From: Euglena gracilis | Taxonomy: Eukaryota > Euglenida > Euglenophyceae > Euglenales | Direction of reading: 5' to 3' | Assembly: GCA_039621445.1 (NCBI GenBank) | Contig: CP154954.1 | Location: forward strand, 45,735,847-45,799,846 | Length of the DNA: 64,000 bases | Shown: piece after piece, positions 50,235-62,189 of the stretch | Layout of the letters: each line of letters starts with the position of its first letter | How positions within the stretch are numbered: the stretch's first letter is position 1 | Program-made: the position numbers and the translations under genes | The notes under the pieces: generated by a model | What the model saw: only the letters and a program-made list of their open reading frames with translations | Told to the model about the DNA's origin: nothing | Database searches by the model: none

Positions 50235-51087
50235 TTATAGGTGCCGCCCCGGCGGCGCGAATGTCAGTAGGATTTGGGGGAGGGGCCCCGAATCCACAGA
50301 CGAGCAGTTAACGCTACTGGGAAAACTTTGAATAAAAAAAATGGGGGTATCTCAAATCGATCAGTTTCCGGACGGGAATGTCCCCCTGCTGTCCGGAGGC
50401 TCAAATCGGCTCCGTACGGAAGATCGGCCGCCCGTCAGATATGTGGTGCGCATTCCTAAACTGCACGTGGTGGTATAAGAATTTGGTTCTAACTCGCTTT
50501 GTAGCGGGAGATAGGGCTCGCATTCGGCAGACGGGCGGCCGCGATTGACGGCGATGCAGACTGGAGGACTGGAAAGAGAGAAAAAAAAAAGGACTGGAAT
50601 GAACACAAGAAGGTTTGTCAACCATCTATTTATTTTCCATCCAGATCACAGCGCAATCTAAAGAATTCATTTGTAACTATCAATTATTTTTTTTGAAACG
50701 AAATGGTGATTATGTTTTTTTTGATGCTTTGCACTTCACAGTTGAGGTATGATCCCTGTCACTTGTTCTTTGCGGAGTTGATCTTTTCAAGTTGCTGCTG
50801 AAAATAGGCTGTGTTGATCTTTTCCGCAGTTGTGCTGGTGAAAACTTTTGAGAAAATCTGTCACTCACACGTCACATGATTTCGCAGGATAATGTCAAAA
50901 TGTCTGTGTTAAAACGACTTTTCCTACTTCTTTTGCTTTCATTTTCTTCAGTTCCTTCACCTTTATCTCAATTCCCTGATGAAGGAATTCGACACACAAC
51001 ATCAACTCTGGGCTGTGTTGGAAGCTGGGGGGTGAGCAGGGTGTATCCTGAGGAATCATGATGCATGAAATGTGTGAGATGTTGCAG

Positions 51088-51231
51088 GAATGATCGTTGT
51101 CACAGATACCCAGATGAAACGTTCAGGATTTTTTGTTTGGAATATTGTTCTTGAAAAGGTCCTTATGAAACAGCTACATGCCACAGACTTAATTATTATG
51201 CCTCCTACTTGCATATTTTGCCAAACACCAG
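51088..51231 (+). CDS. Exon-like island 2, beta copy
   Basis: Copy of 21410-21553, same length and open in the same frame, with the acceptor- and donor-like ends kept. Downstream exon-like islands of alpha are missing because beta is truncated. Confidence 0.35.
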
Positions 51232-51369
51232 GTGAAGACGGTCTGCATCTGTAAAAACACAAGCACTGCAACTGAAAACAAACAGGCACTATGTTACAAA
51301 AATACAAAAAAATGCAAATTTGAAATTGAAATGAAATGCTCAGCCAGTTATGGACCACTGGTCTTTTCG

Positions 51370-51663
51370 GTACTTGTCTGTTATCGCACGACATACCCCC
51401 CCCCCCTTTTGGTTATCGCACGACACCTTATTTTTAGTCTTATTAGGTTATTTTAAGGAGTAGGGTTAGGTGCGCTCAGGCAATGTTGCGCTACATGGCC
51501 ATGTTGCGCTACATGGCCATGTAGCGCAACATGGCCATGTAGCGCAACATTGCCTGAGCGCACCTAACCCTACTCCTTCAATAACCCCATATAAACCAAA
51601 AAAAGGGCGTCGTGCGATAACCAAAAGGGGGGGGGGGTATGTCGTGCGATAACAGACAAGTAC
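51370..51663. mobile_element. Foldback element inserted in unit beta
   Basis: Outer arms begin GTACTTGTCTGTTATCGCAC and end with the complement. The inner ~125 bases (51455-51579) form a perfect palindrome built from CATGGCCATG and TTGCGCTA units. A direct pair of TTATCGCACGACA occurs in each arm. The corresponding place in alpha and gamma is uninterrupted (CCACTGG-TTTTATCG), so this is an insertion. GTCTTTT flanks it at 51361-51367 and 51665-51671. Confidence 0.85.
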
Positions 51664-52213
51664 TGTCTTTTCTTTGATCTGTTTCTCCAAACATTGTTGT
51701 TTTTTTGTTTCTTTTATCGTTGGATGGAAACTCTTTTTTTCCGTTCACAGATTTTCACAACATTTTTTGAATGGCAGCCTTCCCCCCCAGTCTTTGGGGC
51801 ATCCCCTGAAATATTTTTTTTTAAGGCAGCCCCCCAGGTTTTGGGCACAGTCCGTACTCCTCCTCAGTTTTTGGGCCACGCAGCCCCTTTCTTTTTACCC
51901 CCCCCCCACGACCGCGATCCGTGCTTTTTTTGGGCAGCCCAGGTGATAAATTAGGGCCACGGTCCGTACTTCGGGCATCCCCCCCCCCGAAACATCTGGT
52001 GCGTACGAGAAAACGGCAGCCCAGTTGAAAAAAAAATGGGCCGCAATCTGTGTTTTGTGAGCCCCCCCCCCCGTAAATTTAGACTACGATCTGTACTTTT
52101 TCATGGCAGCCCAGGTTGACAGTTTTTTTTCAAAAAAAAAACATCTTTTATAATGCCACTTTTTTAAAATAAAATAAAAAGTCATCAAGAGCCTCGAGAA
52201 ATTTTTTTTATAC

Positions 52214-52326
52214 ACAAATTGTGGCTGAGCCCAGATTTCAGCCTGAAAACGTGTTCAGCCAGGGGCCCCCGAAGGGGGCCCCTGAACACGTTTTCAGGCT
52301 GAAATCTGGGCTCAGCCACAATTTGT
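52214..52326. repeat. 113-bp near-perfect palindrome
   Basis: Arms from ACAAATTGTGGCTGAGCCCA to the GGGGCCCCC centre match exactly as inverted copies, except for four extra bases (CCAG) in the left arm. The centre is CCCCC-GAA-GGGGG. It sits at the point where unit beta ends. Confidence 0.93.
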
Positions 52327-52436
52327 TTAAAAACGTTTTCAGAGCCCGCCAAATGCCTGCCCTGAAATTCGTGGTCATGATTCACGCAAGGGGTCAAAAA
52401 CGCCAATTTGTGAAATTCGGACCCAAAAAACGGCGC

Positions 52437-52580
52437 CCTCACTGAAAACGTGCCTGAACCCGGATGCCTTCACTGAAAACGTGTCATTGACACAAATGCC
52501 CTCACTGAAAACGTGCCTGAACCCGGATGCCTTCACTGAAAACGTTGCATTGCCACAAATGCCCTCACTGAAAACGTGTC
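52437..52580. repeat. Minisatellite with ACTGAAAACGTG core
   Basis: CCTCACTGAAAACGTG-type units recur about every 30 bases, alternating CCTGAACCCGGATG and TCATTGACACAAATG spacers. AAAACGT(G/T) is also in the arms of the palindrome at 52214-52326, so the two are probably related. Confidence 0.85.
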
Positions 52581-52619
52581 ACCCCCCCCCTTTTTTTCTT
52601 TTTTTCTTTTTTCCCGCAG

Positions 52620-52920
52620 CCCTGCCAATATGGCCAAACGCACGGCAAACTTTGTGAATGGTCTTTTGCCACCTCCCCCTAGGACGGACCCCCTTCATGG
52701 CACCTTGCTGGCACAGGGCAACACAAAGAAAAAGTCCGGCTCCGTAGGTGCAGAGCTTGCTGCTGTTGCCAACTGTTTGGAGTTCGCCAAACTGTGTCAA
52801 CATCGGCAAGCCTCTTATCCTGAGCTGGATGCTTTCTTTGTTGCCTGGACGGGATGGGAGCTGGAACCCAGCCTGTTGTTCGATGAGGCGAGCGTCATCG
52901 AACAGTGTGTGGTCCCCTGA
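52620..52920 (+). CDS. Probable terminal exon of an unknown gene
   Basis: A strong acceptor (polypyrimidine ending CCCGCAG, AG at 52618-52619) is followed by a 100-codon open frame. It reads ANMAKRTANFVNGLLPPPPR, then KKKSGSVGAELAAVANCLEF, then SYPELDAFFVAWTGWELEPS, and ends in TGA. An AATAAA lies 37 bases after the stop (52957-52962). The combination of acceptor, open frame and poly(A) signal is good evidence for a last exon. No family recognised; upstream exons were not found, and the flanking repeats may have displaced them. It could also be read from ATG at 52630 as a short gene. Confidence 0.5.
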
Positions 52921-52956
52921 CCAACCCCCTGTGCCTCGTGCTGTGTCCCGACTGCC

Positions 52957-52962
52957 AATAAA
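52957..52962 (+). terminator. Poly(A) signal AATAAA
   Basis: Lies 37 bases after the stop of the exon at 52620-52920, a usual distance for a 3' untranslated region. Confidence 0.5.
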
Positions 52963-53152
52963 ACACGAGAAATGTGGTTTTTGTGGTGTTGCCATTCCCA
53001 AAAATCCAAATTGTGTGGAGCTGAACAAAGTTGTCTGTGACGCCAAACAAACAAAGTTGTCTGTGAACAAAGTTGTCTGTGATTGGCATATCATTTTCAT
53101 TGCCAAGATTTGGCAAAAGAGCCAAAGTATGGCTCTTTTGTGTCAAGAAACT

Positions 53153-53252
53153 GTGTTCGGGCCAAGACTTAGGGGGAGCCCAGGGGCGGGGACCGCGACG
53201 CCGAAGGCGCCGCGGTCGCCCCTGGCCCCCCCTAAACCTTGGCCCAAAACAC
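53153..53252. repeat. 100-bp GC-rich imperfect palindrome
   Basis: Arms GTGTTCGGGCCAAG...GACGCC and GGCGCC...CTTGGCCCAAAACAC fold around GAA with a few mismatches. It ends nine bases before unit gamma begins. Upstream, ACAAAGTTGTCTGTGA is repeated three times (53023-53080), and a separate AAAAGAGCCA hairpin lies at 53115-53139. Confidence 0.88.
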
Positions 53253-54030
53253 TGTTCTTGTTATAGGTGCCGCCCCGGCGGCGCGAATGTCAGTAGGATT
53301 TGGGGGAGGGGCCCCGAATCCACAGACGAGCAGTTAACGCTATGGGGAAAACTTTGAATAAAATTTTTTTCGGGTATCTCAAATCGATCAATTTCCGGAC
53401 GGGAATGTCCCCCTGCTGCCCGGAGGCTCAAATCGGCTCCGTACGGAAGATCGGCTGCCCGTCAGATATGTGATGCGCATTCCTAAATTGCGCATGGTGA
53501 TATAAGAATTTGGTTCTAACTCGCTTTGTAGCGGGAGATAGGGCTCGCATTCGGCAGACGGGCGGCCGCGATTGACGGCGATGCAGACTGGAGGACTGGA
53601 ATGAACACAAGAAGGTGTCAACCATCTATTTATTTTCCATCCAGATCACAGTGCAATCCAAAGAAGTCATTTGTAACTATCAATTATTTTTTTTAAGCCG
53701 AAATGGTGATTATGTTTTTTTTGATGCTTTTCACTTCACAGTTGAGGTATGATCCCTGTCACTTGTTCTTTGCGGAGTTGATCTTTTCAAGTTGCTGCTG
53801 AAATTAGGCTGTGTTGATCTTTTCCGCACAGGATAATGTCAAAATGTCTGTGTTAAAAACGACTTTTCCTTCTTCTTTTGCTTTCATTTTCTTCAGTTCC
53901 TTCACCTTTATCTCAATTCCCTGATGAAGGAATTCGACACACAACATCAACTCTGGGCTGTGTTGGAAGCTGGGGGGTGAGCAGTGTATCCTGAGGAATC
54001 ATGATGCATGAAATGTGTGAGATGTTGCAG

Positions 54031-54169
54031 GAATGATCGTTGTCACAGATACCCAGATGAAACGTTCAGGATTTTTTGTTTGGAATATTGTTCTTGAAAA
54101 GGTCCTTATGAACAGCTACATGCCACAGACTTAATTATGCCTCCTACTTGCATATTTGCCAAACACCAG
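54031..54169 (+). pseudogene. Exon-like island 2, gamma copy (frameshifted)
   Basis: Copy of 21410-21553 with five bases missing in three places, so the frame is lost. Shows decay of this island in gamma. Confidence 0.45.
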
Positions 54170-54356
54170 GTGAAGACGGTCTGCATCTGTAAAAACACAA
54201 GCACTGCAACTGAAAACAAACAGGCACTATGATACAAAAATACAAAAAATGCAAATTTGAAATTGAAATGAAATGCTCAGCCAGTTATGGACCACTGGTT
54301 TTATCGTTGGATGGAAAGTGTTTTTTTCCGTTCACAGATTTTCACAACATTTTTTG

Positions 54357-56770
54357 AATGGCAGCCTTCCCCCCCCCAGTTTTTGGGCACAGCCTTCCCC
54401 CCCCAGCAGCCCCCCAGGTTTTGGGCACAGTATGTACTCCTCCTCAGTTTTTGGGCCACAGTCCGGCATTTTTTTTTAAAGGCAGCCCCCTTGAAAAATT
54501 TCGGCCTTGGTCCTTTCTTTTTACCCCCCCCCCCCACCGCGATAGGTGCTTTTTTTGGGCAGCCCAGGTGATAAATTAGGGCCACGGTCCGTACTTCGGG
54601 CATCCCCCCCCCGGAAACATCTGGTACGCACGAGAAAACGGCAGCCAGTTGAAAAAAAAATGGGCCGCAATCTGTGTTTTGTGAGCCCCCCCCGTAAATT
54701 TAGACTACGATCTGTACTTTTTCATGGCAGCCCAGCCAAGGTTGACAGTTTTTTTTCTTCAAAAAAACATCTTTTATAATGCCAAGTAAAATAAAATAAA
54801 AAGTCACCAAGAGCCTCGAGAAATTTTTTTAAAGGATTTCTTCGACAAAACTGCTGGATATCACTAATTTTGGTGCCAAAAGCCCACTTTAACTTCAATT
54901 TTTTAAAAAAACTGTTCAAAAATCTTAACTTGGGATTTGGCCCAACAACTCCATCGGCAGTTTCTCAAAAAAAAAAAGCCAAAAAATGGATTTTTTGTCG
55001 ATTTCTGGAAAAAGATTGAAGTTTTTGAAAAATTGGTGTTCTTCACCAAAAACAGGCATTTTTTGCATTTTCAAAAAAAAAACAACGCGTTTTTAAAAAA
55101 GCATCTCAGAATTTTGGGACACAATCCGTATTTTTTTGGCAACCCAACTGAAATCCAGCGGTTCCGGCCTTTTTTTTGGGTTGCTCAGCTGAACATCTAG
55201 GGCCACAATCAGTGTCTTTGGGGGGGGGGGGCAGCTGAAAATTCAGGACCACAATCCATGCTTTTGTTCCCCCCGAAAATTTGGACCACACGGGGGTTGG
55301 TACACCCCTCCCCCCCCCCCATCTCCGAGGGCCTCGCCACGCCATTTACCCCCCCTCCCCCCCCCCTAGCCGGACCCCCTCGCCACGCCACCGGCGATTT
55401 TCGCGTTTTTTTGAACGAAAATTTTGTTGGAAAACCATGATACACCCCTCCCCCCCCCTGGTCGCCGACCCCCTCGCCACGCCATTTACCCCCCCCCCCC
55501 CCCCCCCCCTATTCGGACCCCCTCGCCACTGTACTTTTTTTTGGTCACCCCTCATCCCCTCTCGAATTTAGGGCCACAATCCGCACTTTTTTTCGGGCAG
55601 CCCCAGCTGAAAATTCAGGGCCACGATCCCCCACCTTTTTTCAGGGGCAACCCCCCGAAACATCGGGGCCACACTCCGTATCTTTGGGGGGGCAGCCCAG
55701 CTGAAAATTTGGGGCCACAATCCTTGCTGTTTCTTTGGGCAGAAAGCTGAAAATTTAGGGCCACGATCCGCACTTTTTGGGTCCGGGGGGGTTGAACAAA
55801 AACACCAGGTTCGCACATCTGGAAAACCCCAAGGTGCAACAAAAGTTTACCCTAATTCTGAAGAAAAACCCCCAAAAAAGTGCGGATAGATGGACCCTAA
55901 CCCTACTAAAATTTTCAGCTGGGGTGCTCAAAAACAGCATGCGTCGCGGCCCATTGCGTTGGGGGGGGGGGTGCCCAAAAACAGTTCCCAGAATTCAGCT
56001 AGCTGGCAGCCCAGCTGAAAATTTAGGGCGAAATCCGTGCACAAAAAAACCCACCGAAAAACCATAAATCTGGGAATCCCCAAGCAGTGCAACAAAAATT
56101 TACCAACCGCAATCACCCTTACCCCCCCCCCCCCAATTTGGCAAATGCCAAGGCTCATTCAGACCCTCAAGTGGACAATCAGGGGGGGGGTTCGAGGACC
56201 CCGACCCCCTAATTTTTATGTGCAAAATTTGTCGGTTTTCTGTACATATTTGGATTCGTCATGACTTTTTCTAATCGGACAAATCCTGAAATTTTCGAAA
56301 CGGACGTTTTTGGAGGATTTTCCAGCCCTTTTTGCAGCCTTACCGAAGCTGGCCGGTCTTGTCCCGGAGGCCAATTAACCAATCAGGGGGTGAGGGTATG
56401 AAAAAACCCAAAAATGGGTTTTTTCATCCGTGCTTTCAAAAAAGCTTTGTTCCCCCCCCCCCCAGCAGCTCAGTTGAGAATTAAGGGCCACAATCTGCAT
56501 TTTTTGTGCAGCCCCCATCCCCGAAATATTTGTGCTGCAATCCATACTGTTTTCGGGCAGCCCAGGTAAAAATGTTGGGTTAACGATCCGTACTTTTTTT
56601 TTGGTCAGCGCCCCCCCCCCCAATTTGGGGCCACAATGCATGCTTTTTTGGGCAGCCCAGCTGAAAATTTTGGGCCATGATCTGCTGGGGCACCTCCCCC
56701 CAAATATCTGTGCAATGATCCGTACTGTTTTTTGAGCAGCCCAGCTGAAAATTCAGGGCCGCGATCCACA
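54357..56770. repeat. Minisatellite M2 in unit gamma
   Basis: Same unit as at 21745-23935 (GGGCCACAATCCG, GGGCAGCCCAGCTGAAAATT), with run-length changes and the insert at 55290-55528. Confidence 0.8.
55290..55528. repeat. Insert of C-rich tandem repeats in gamma
   Basis: Alpha reads GACCACAC-TCTGTACTTT here. Gamma has about 240 bases between those halves, made of repeats of GGACCCCCTCGCCACGCC and TACACCCCTCCCCCCC. A short unrelated stretch (55395-55435) is in the middle. Confidence 0.8.
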
Positions 56771-59745
56771 TTTGTAATTTTTGTTGGACCCCGGGTTTTT
56801 CAGATTTATGGTTGGTAATTTTGTTGGACCCCCCCCCCCCGGGGTTTTTTTGGAATCACCGTTGGTGGTAGTTTTTTGTTGGACCCCGGGTTTTCCCAGC
56901 TTTAACCCCCTGGGTTTTTGGGTCATGGTTGGTAAATTTTGTTGGATCCCCCCCGGGTTTCACAATAAATGGATATTTTTCACACAGACAGCATGTTCAC
57001 TCTCTATGCGATCGGTGGCATTCAGGGATTCCTGTGTTTTCTTTTCAGGGTCGCTGAACATCACAAAGGAAGAAGTCATTTTTAAGTATGTTCAACAATC
57101 ATGCTCACCAGGGATTGAGATTCAGGAAGTGAAGGTGAAGTGTGTTGCATCTTTGTTAGAAGGTAATCTGTTGAAGCGTTTCATTTTTACCTTACTTTTT
57201 GCTGTGTGCATCAGTCCGTGGTTGGCTTGTAAATTTGGTTGTGGATTTCATTAGACACAAATTCCCTGGACTTTTGCCCTTTTTTTTTTTTACAGAATTA
57301 CCGTTGGTAAATGGACCCCCAGGGATTTTTCAAAATTGCGGTTGGCAAATTTTCTTTGGACCCCTGCTGGGATTTTTCAAATTTATGGCTTGGAAATTTC
57401 TATTGGAACCCCCCTGTGTTTTCAGAAGTGCGGTTGGGGAATTTATATGTAAGACCCCCCTGGGTTTTTTCAGAATTACGGTTGAGAAATTTTTGTTGGA
57501 CCCCTGGGTTTTTTTTCGGTTGGTAAATTTTTTGGGTCTGTTAAGATACGACGGACCCCCCCCGCTCCCTTTCAGTTATATTGCGCCGCCCTTTAAATGG
57601 TCAGAGACCCGCATGCCGGTGTGGTTTTTGTGGTTATTGCCACGTTGCCACATTTTGACACAATTGCCACATTTTGTTGGGGGTGTTCCTCCTTGAACCC
57701 CCCCCCCCCCGTGGTTTATCAACTGTAATTCTGAAAAACCCAGAAGGGGTCCAACAAAATTTGAACCGAAGGGGGTCCAACAAAAATTTGCAAACAGGGG
57801 TTCCAAAGAAAATTCACCAACCGTAAATTTCTGAAAAAAGCCTGGGGCCTCACACGCAATGGCCAACCGTGAAACTGCGAAAACCCAGAAGGGTTCCAAC
57901 AAAATTTCACCAATGGTAATTCTGAAAAAACCCTTGGGGAGGTCCAACAAAAATTTGCCATCATAATTCTAAAAAAACCCAGGGCCATAATTCATGAAAA
58001 AACCCCAGGGGGTGCAACAGAAATTGGTATTTATCCGTTATGGTGGGACGGGACCCTTTCGGTTGTGGTGCAACGCCTTCTTTTCCTCTTAACTGTGACT
58101 GTGCAGGGTTATTTGGAGGAATGGTGTTTGGAGGAAAATGCCTCCATGTTCAGGATGGCAAATGTTCAGGATGGCAAATCCCCTTTTGGGGGCCGGAGGG
58201 TTGGCGGGCTTTATCTTTCTTCACCCCCTGTTCATCTGAAAAAATCCTGGGAGGGTTTTTGACATTTAACGAAAGGGACAACAAAATTTAACGACCATTC
58301 TAAAAAAACGTAGGGGGGGACAACAAAATTTACCATCTTTTTGCATTCCGCAGAACAATGGTTGGGGAATTTTCGGTCCCCCCCCCCCCCCGGGGTTTTC
58401 CAGGTTTACAGTTGGTGAGTATTTGTTCGACCCCCCCCCCTGGGTTTTTTTCAGAATTACAGTTGACAATTTTTTGTTGGAACCCGTCTGGGTTCCCAGA
58501 CTTGCGGGTTGGCCAATTTTGGTGGCCCCCCCCCCCGGGTTTTTCAGAATTACGGTTGGAAAAGTCTTGTTGGCCCCCCGTGGGTTTTTTTTCAGAATTA
58601 TTACGGTTGTGAATTTTTGTAGAGCCCCCCCCCCTGGGTTTTCTCAGAATCACGGTTTGGAAGTTTTAGTTGGACACCTCCTTGCTTTTTTCAGATTTAC
58701 AGTTGGCAGTTTTTCGTTGACACCCCCAAGGTTTTTTTCAGAATTACGGTTGGCAATTTTTTTGGCCCACTGGAATTTTTGTGGCACCCCCTGGGTTTTT
58801 TTTAAAAAGTTCAAAAGAATATGGTTTTTTTTTCTCAGAATTAATTTTCCCTGTGTATTTTCCATAATTACGGTTGCTGAATTTTTGTTGGACCCCTGAA
58901 TTGTTTCAGGCAGACGTTTGTTGGACCCCCGTGCTGGGTTTTTTTCCAGAATTTATTTTTGTTGCGATCCCTGTGGTTTTTTTTACAATTATCATTGATG
59001 AATTTATGTTGGACCCGACCCCCCTGGGTTTTTGAAAATTGCAGTTGGGAAATTTGTGTTGGACCCCCTGGATTTTAACAAAATGACGGTTGGTTTTTTT
59101 TTTAGAATTGCAGTGGTAAATTTTTTGTTGCATCCCCTGGGGTTGAAAAAACCCAGATTTTCGGCTGACAAATTTTTGTTGGACCTCCCCAGAGGCTTTT
59201 TCAGAATTACGGTTGGAAGTTTTTGTCAGACCCCCCCCCCGATGTTTTTTCAGAATCACCGTTAGCAAATTTTTGTTGGTCCCCCCCCCCGGGTTTTTTC
59301 ACAAGTGCGGTTGCGAAATCTTTGTTGATGATGCCCCCAGTGGTTTTCTCGGAATTGCCCCCGGGTTTTGCGGTATTGCAGTATTTAAATTTTTGTCAAA
59401 CCCCCTGGGTTCTTGTTCAAAATCACATTTGCTATTTTCATAAATACGGGTTGTAAATTTTTGTAGCACTCCTTGGGTTGGCAAATTTTGTTGGACCCCC
59501 CCTGTCTTCCCCAGATGTACAGTTGGTAATTCTTCATTGGCATCGCCCCTGGGTTTTTCAGAATTACCTTTGGCAAAAAAATTCTTCTGCTCCCTGCTTT
59601 TTTTTTTCAGACACAGTTTGCCAATTTTGTCGGTCCCCCCCCCCCGGGTTTTTTGTTGGAACCCCCCTGGGTTCTTTTTTTCAGAATCACCGTTGGCAAT
59701 TTTTTGTTGGCTGATGTGTTTTCAGAATTACGGTTGGCAAAGTTG
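56771..59745. repeat. Minisatellite M1 in unit gamma
   Basis: Copy of 23936-26860, including the orientation switch (about 57715-58020) and the embedded island at 57049-57162. Confidence 0.85.
57049..57162 (+). CDS. Exon-like island 3, gamma copy
   Basis: Identical to 24199-24312 with the same acceptor (AG at 57047-57048) and donor. It stands out as unchanged inside a diverged array. Confidence 0.45.
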
Positions 59746-61282
59746 AAAAGAAGGGTGGCATTGGTGCTTTCGTTTTGATGCTTGATTGTCTTTTGCATTT
59801 TTTTGGTTCTGCAGGTTCAATTGAGCTTTTTTTGACGGAATTCTAGACTTGCGGCGATTGTGAGCATTTATTGAATTTTTTTGTTGCTCTCAACTTTTTT
59901 GCTTTGTCTCTCAATGTGCCAAAAAAAAAAAACAGCAGTTAAAAATCAAACAGCAGCAAAAAAAAAAAGGCTCAAAAGTTTTCCATGATTTTGCATGCTA
60001 AAGATCGTAAAAAATTTTGTTGCACCCCACACCACCACATTCATTAGAAGTACGACACCGCGGGCTCCGCACTTCCCTTTTGAGGCCATGCCAAGTAGCT
60101 TCCCAGGTTTTCCCTTTGACAAATACTTTCAACAAACTCGGCAAAACCCCCACCTCCTTTCTTTCATGTCAATGTTGAGACCCCCCCGGAAAAAAGGGCC
60201 AGACAAAAAACTTCCTTCCCAGACCCGAATTAGAAATGTCAAAATTTTAAAAAATCGCCCTTTTGGAGCCCTCGTCTGCCAGGGAATTTTCTTTTCGACG
60301 ATAAAACCAAAGATAAAAAATTGAAAAATCAATTTCATCTTCGACCTCCATAACCCGCCTTCTTTGAAAAAAAAAAGGGAGGGGGAAAAAGGGGGAATTT
60401 TAATAAATTCAGGTTTTAAATAATCACCCTTTCTGACGCCCCGAAAAAAAAAAGGCTGGCGCCTTTCGCAAAGGCGGGTAGCTTCGAAAAAGGCACGGGA
60501 AAAAAAGGACGCCCCAAAAACAGCCTGAAAAACACTGCGGGCAGCCTCCCATGAGAATCATCGGCTTCCCTCCCTCCCGCTCTCTTCGAAATTGCGCGGA
60601 TAGCGGACTCTCCAAGGAAATGAATGCGTTTAGTCCCGCGCGAAGCTGTGCCCCCTCAAGCGGAGGCCGCCTCGTAGGTCTTTTTTGGGCACTGGCCAAT
60701 TCTAAAAACGCAGCGGCGGCTCTGAAACCTCTCTCCAAAACAGTCCCATTCTTTCACCACCGGAGAAAAAGGATAGCTTCACAGCACCTCTCTTCGTTCG
60801 ACCGCAGCATAGCAACAACTGAAACTTAAGACGGACCATTCAAGCTCCGCACTTCGAGATCTCTTTCCTTTGCTGGTTCTTGTGCTTCGCCCTCCTGGTC
60901 CCTTCCTCCCCCTCCCTGTGTCGTGGGAGTCCGATTGAGAATCCAAAATGGGAATCGTTCACGCACCGACTCGCCTTCAAAATCAAACACCTCGGGCTCC
61001 GAAATGGCGATGTTTGGACCAAACTTTGATTTGGGGTGAAAATTTTCTGCACGAGTACATTTGCGTGTACCACCGTCACCGTGTACATTTTGTACATTCA
61101 ACGCCCCCAAAAGTCCCCTGCACCCACTCAAACCTTTGGACAATGTACAATGCACACGTGTAACCCGTTGGAGCACCATGAACACAAACGGTGCACGCTG
61201 GTTAATATATTTTGGATCCTTCAAGGAGCATCCAAGACATGAAAAAAATCGAAAAAGGCCAAACTCGGTTTTCTTTTTCTAG

Positions 61283-61405
61283 ATCCATCAAAATTGAAGA
61301 GAATCAGGACCCAACACAGAATTACAGCTTCAACTGCAAAGTGGCCAACACACAAACCAGGCCCAAACAGAATGTTCATTCTGTGTTGTTTTGCAGTGTT
61401 TGTGA
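61283..61405 (+). pseudogene. Exon-like island 4, gamma copy (frameshifted)
   Basis: Copy of 28389-28509 with two extra bases (ACACAC for ACAC), which breaks the frame. Confidence 0.35.
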
Positions 61406-62189
61406 AGTCGTTGAAGCATTTTTACAATCAAAACTTCTTTGTGTTTCATGCATATGCAATATCATTTTCTTCTGTGGCACGCAGATCTGTCATCACAACA
61501 ATCCATCAGATCCTATGAACGTTTTCCTCTGGGTATTTTCTGTACCACCACTCACACACAAACCGAACATTTTCCTTTTGCTCAAATGTGGGTGGTAAAC
61601 CAAATCTTTGCTCAGACATTTGCACGTTGCCTTCGTTGTGGCATCATGCCTATTTGTTTGGCTCTGCTTCTTTTATGTTTTTGTGTTTTGTAAGTGTTGT
61701 AGACAAGTGATATTGCCCTGAGACGTCGTCATGCAAATTTCAAATTGAAATGAAATTAAGTGCACCACTTATGCAAACCTGCTCTTTGTTTGACCTAATC
61801 CTCCAAATAGTGGATTCATTCACGTTTTTGGGGGGTGAGGTCAGAAGTCTTTTTCACTGCTGAGAATTTTTTGCATTCAACAAAATCTATTCTTTTTGGG
61901 TTTTCCCCCTAAAGTGGAACCATTCCTCCTGAGCTGCCTTTTATTTCGCGGAAACACAAGAAGGACGAACCCCAAGAAGGATGTTAAGGCTCGTGGTGGA
62001 AATCATCTCAGGATTATAACCCCCCTCCAATAAGTTCGCAGTGCCCTAATTGTGTGCAGTGTGTGAGTCAGGGGTGCCGTCCCCGAGGAACTGAAAACCC
62101 AGGGACAGGCACCACGGTTACAACAAGTGCCCTAATAAGAGCACACACCCCAGGGGTCTGAAACTGCCACCCTAAAAAGTCCGCACCCC

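Larger units (their letters stand above)
50235..52208. repeat. Repeat unit beta (truncated copy of alpha)
   Basis: Matches alpha 20581 to about 22217 from TTATAGGTGCC to GCCTCGAGAAATTTTTTT. It then stops six bases before the palindrome at 52214. Relative to alpha and gamma it has gained about 350 bases (51360-51713) that include the foldback at 51370-51663. Confidence 0.9.
53261..62189. repeat. Repeat unit gamma (copy of alpha)
   Basis: Collinear with alpha from TTATAGGTGCC to AAGTCCGCACCCC. Differences include about 240 extra bases at 55290-55528, 64 extra bases at 62059-62122, many homopolymer-length changes and frame-breaking indels in exon-like islands 2 and 4. It is cut at its right end by element 3. 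Confidence 0.92.
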
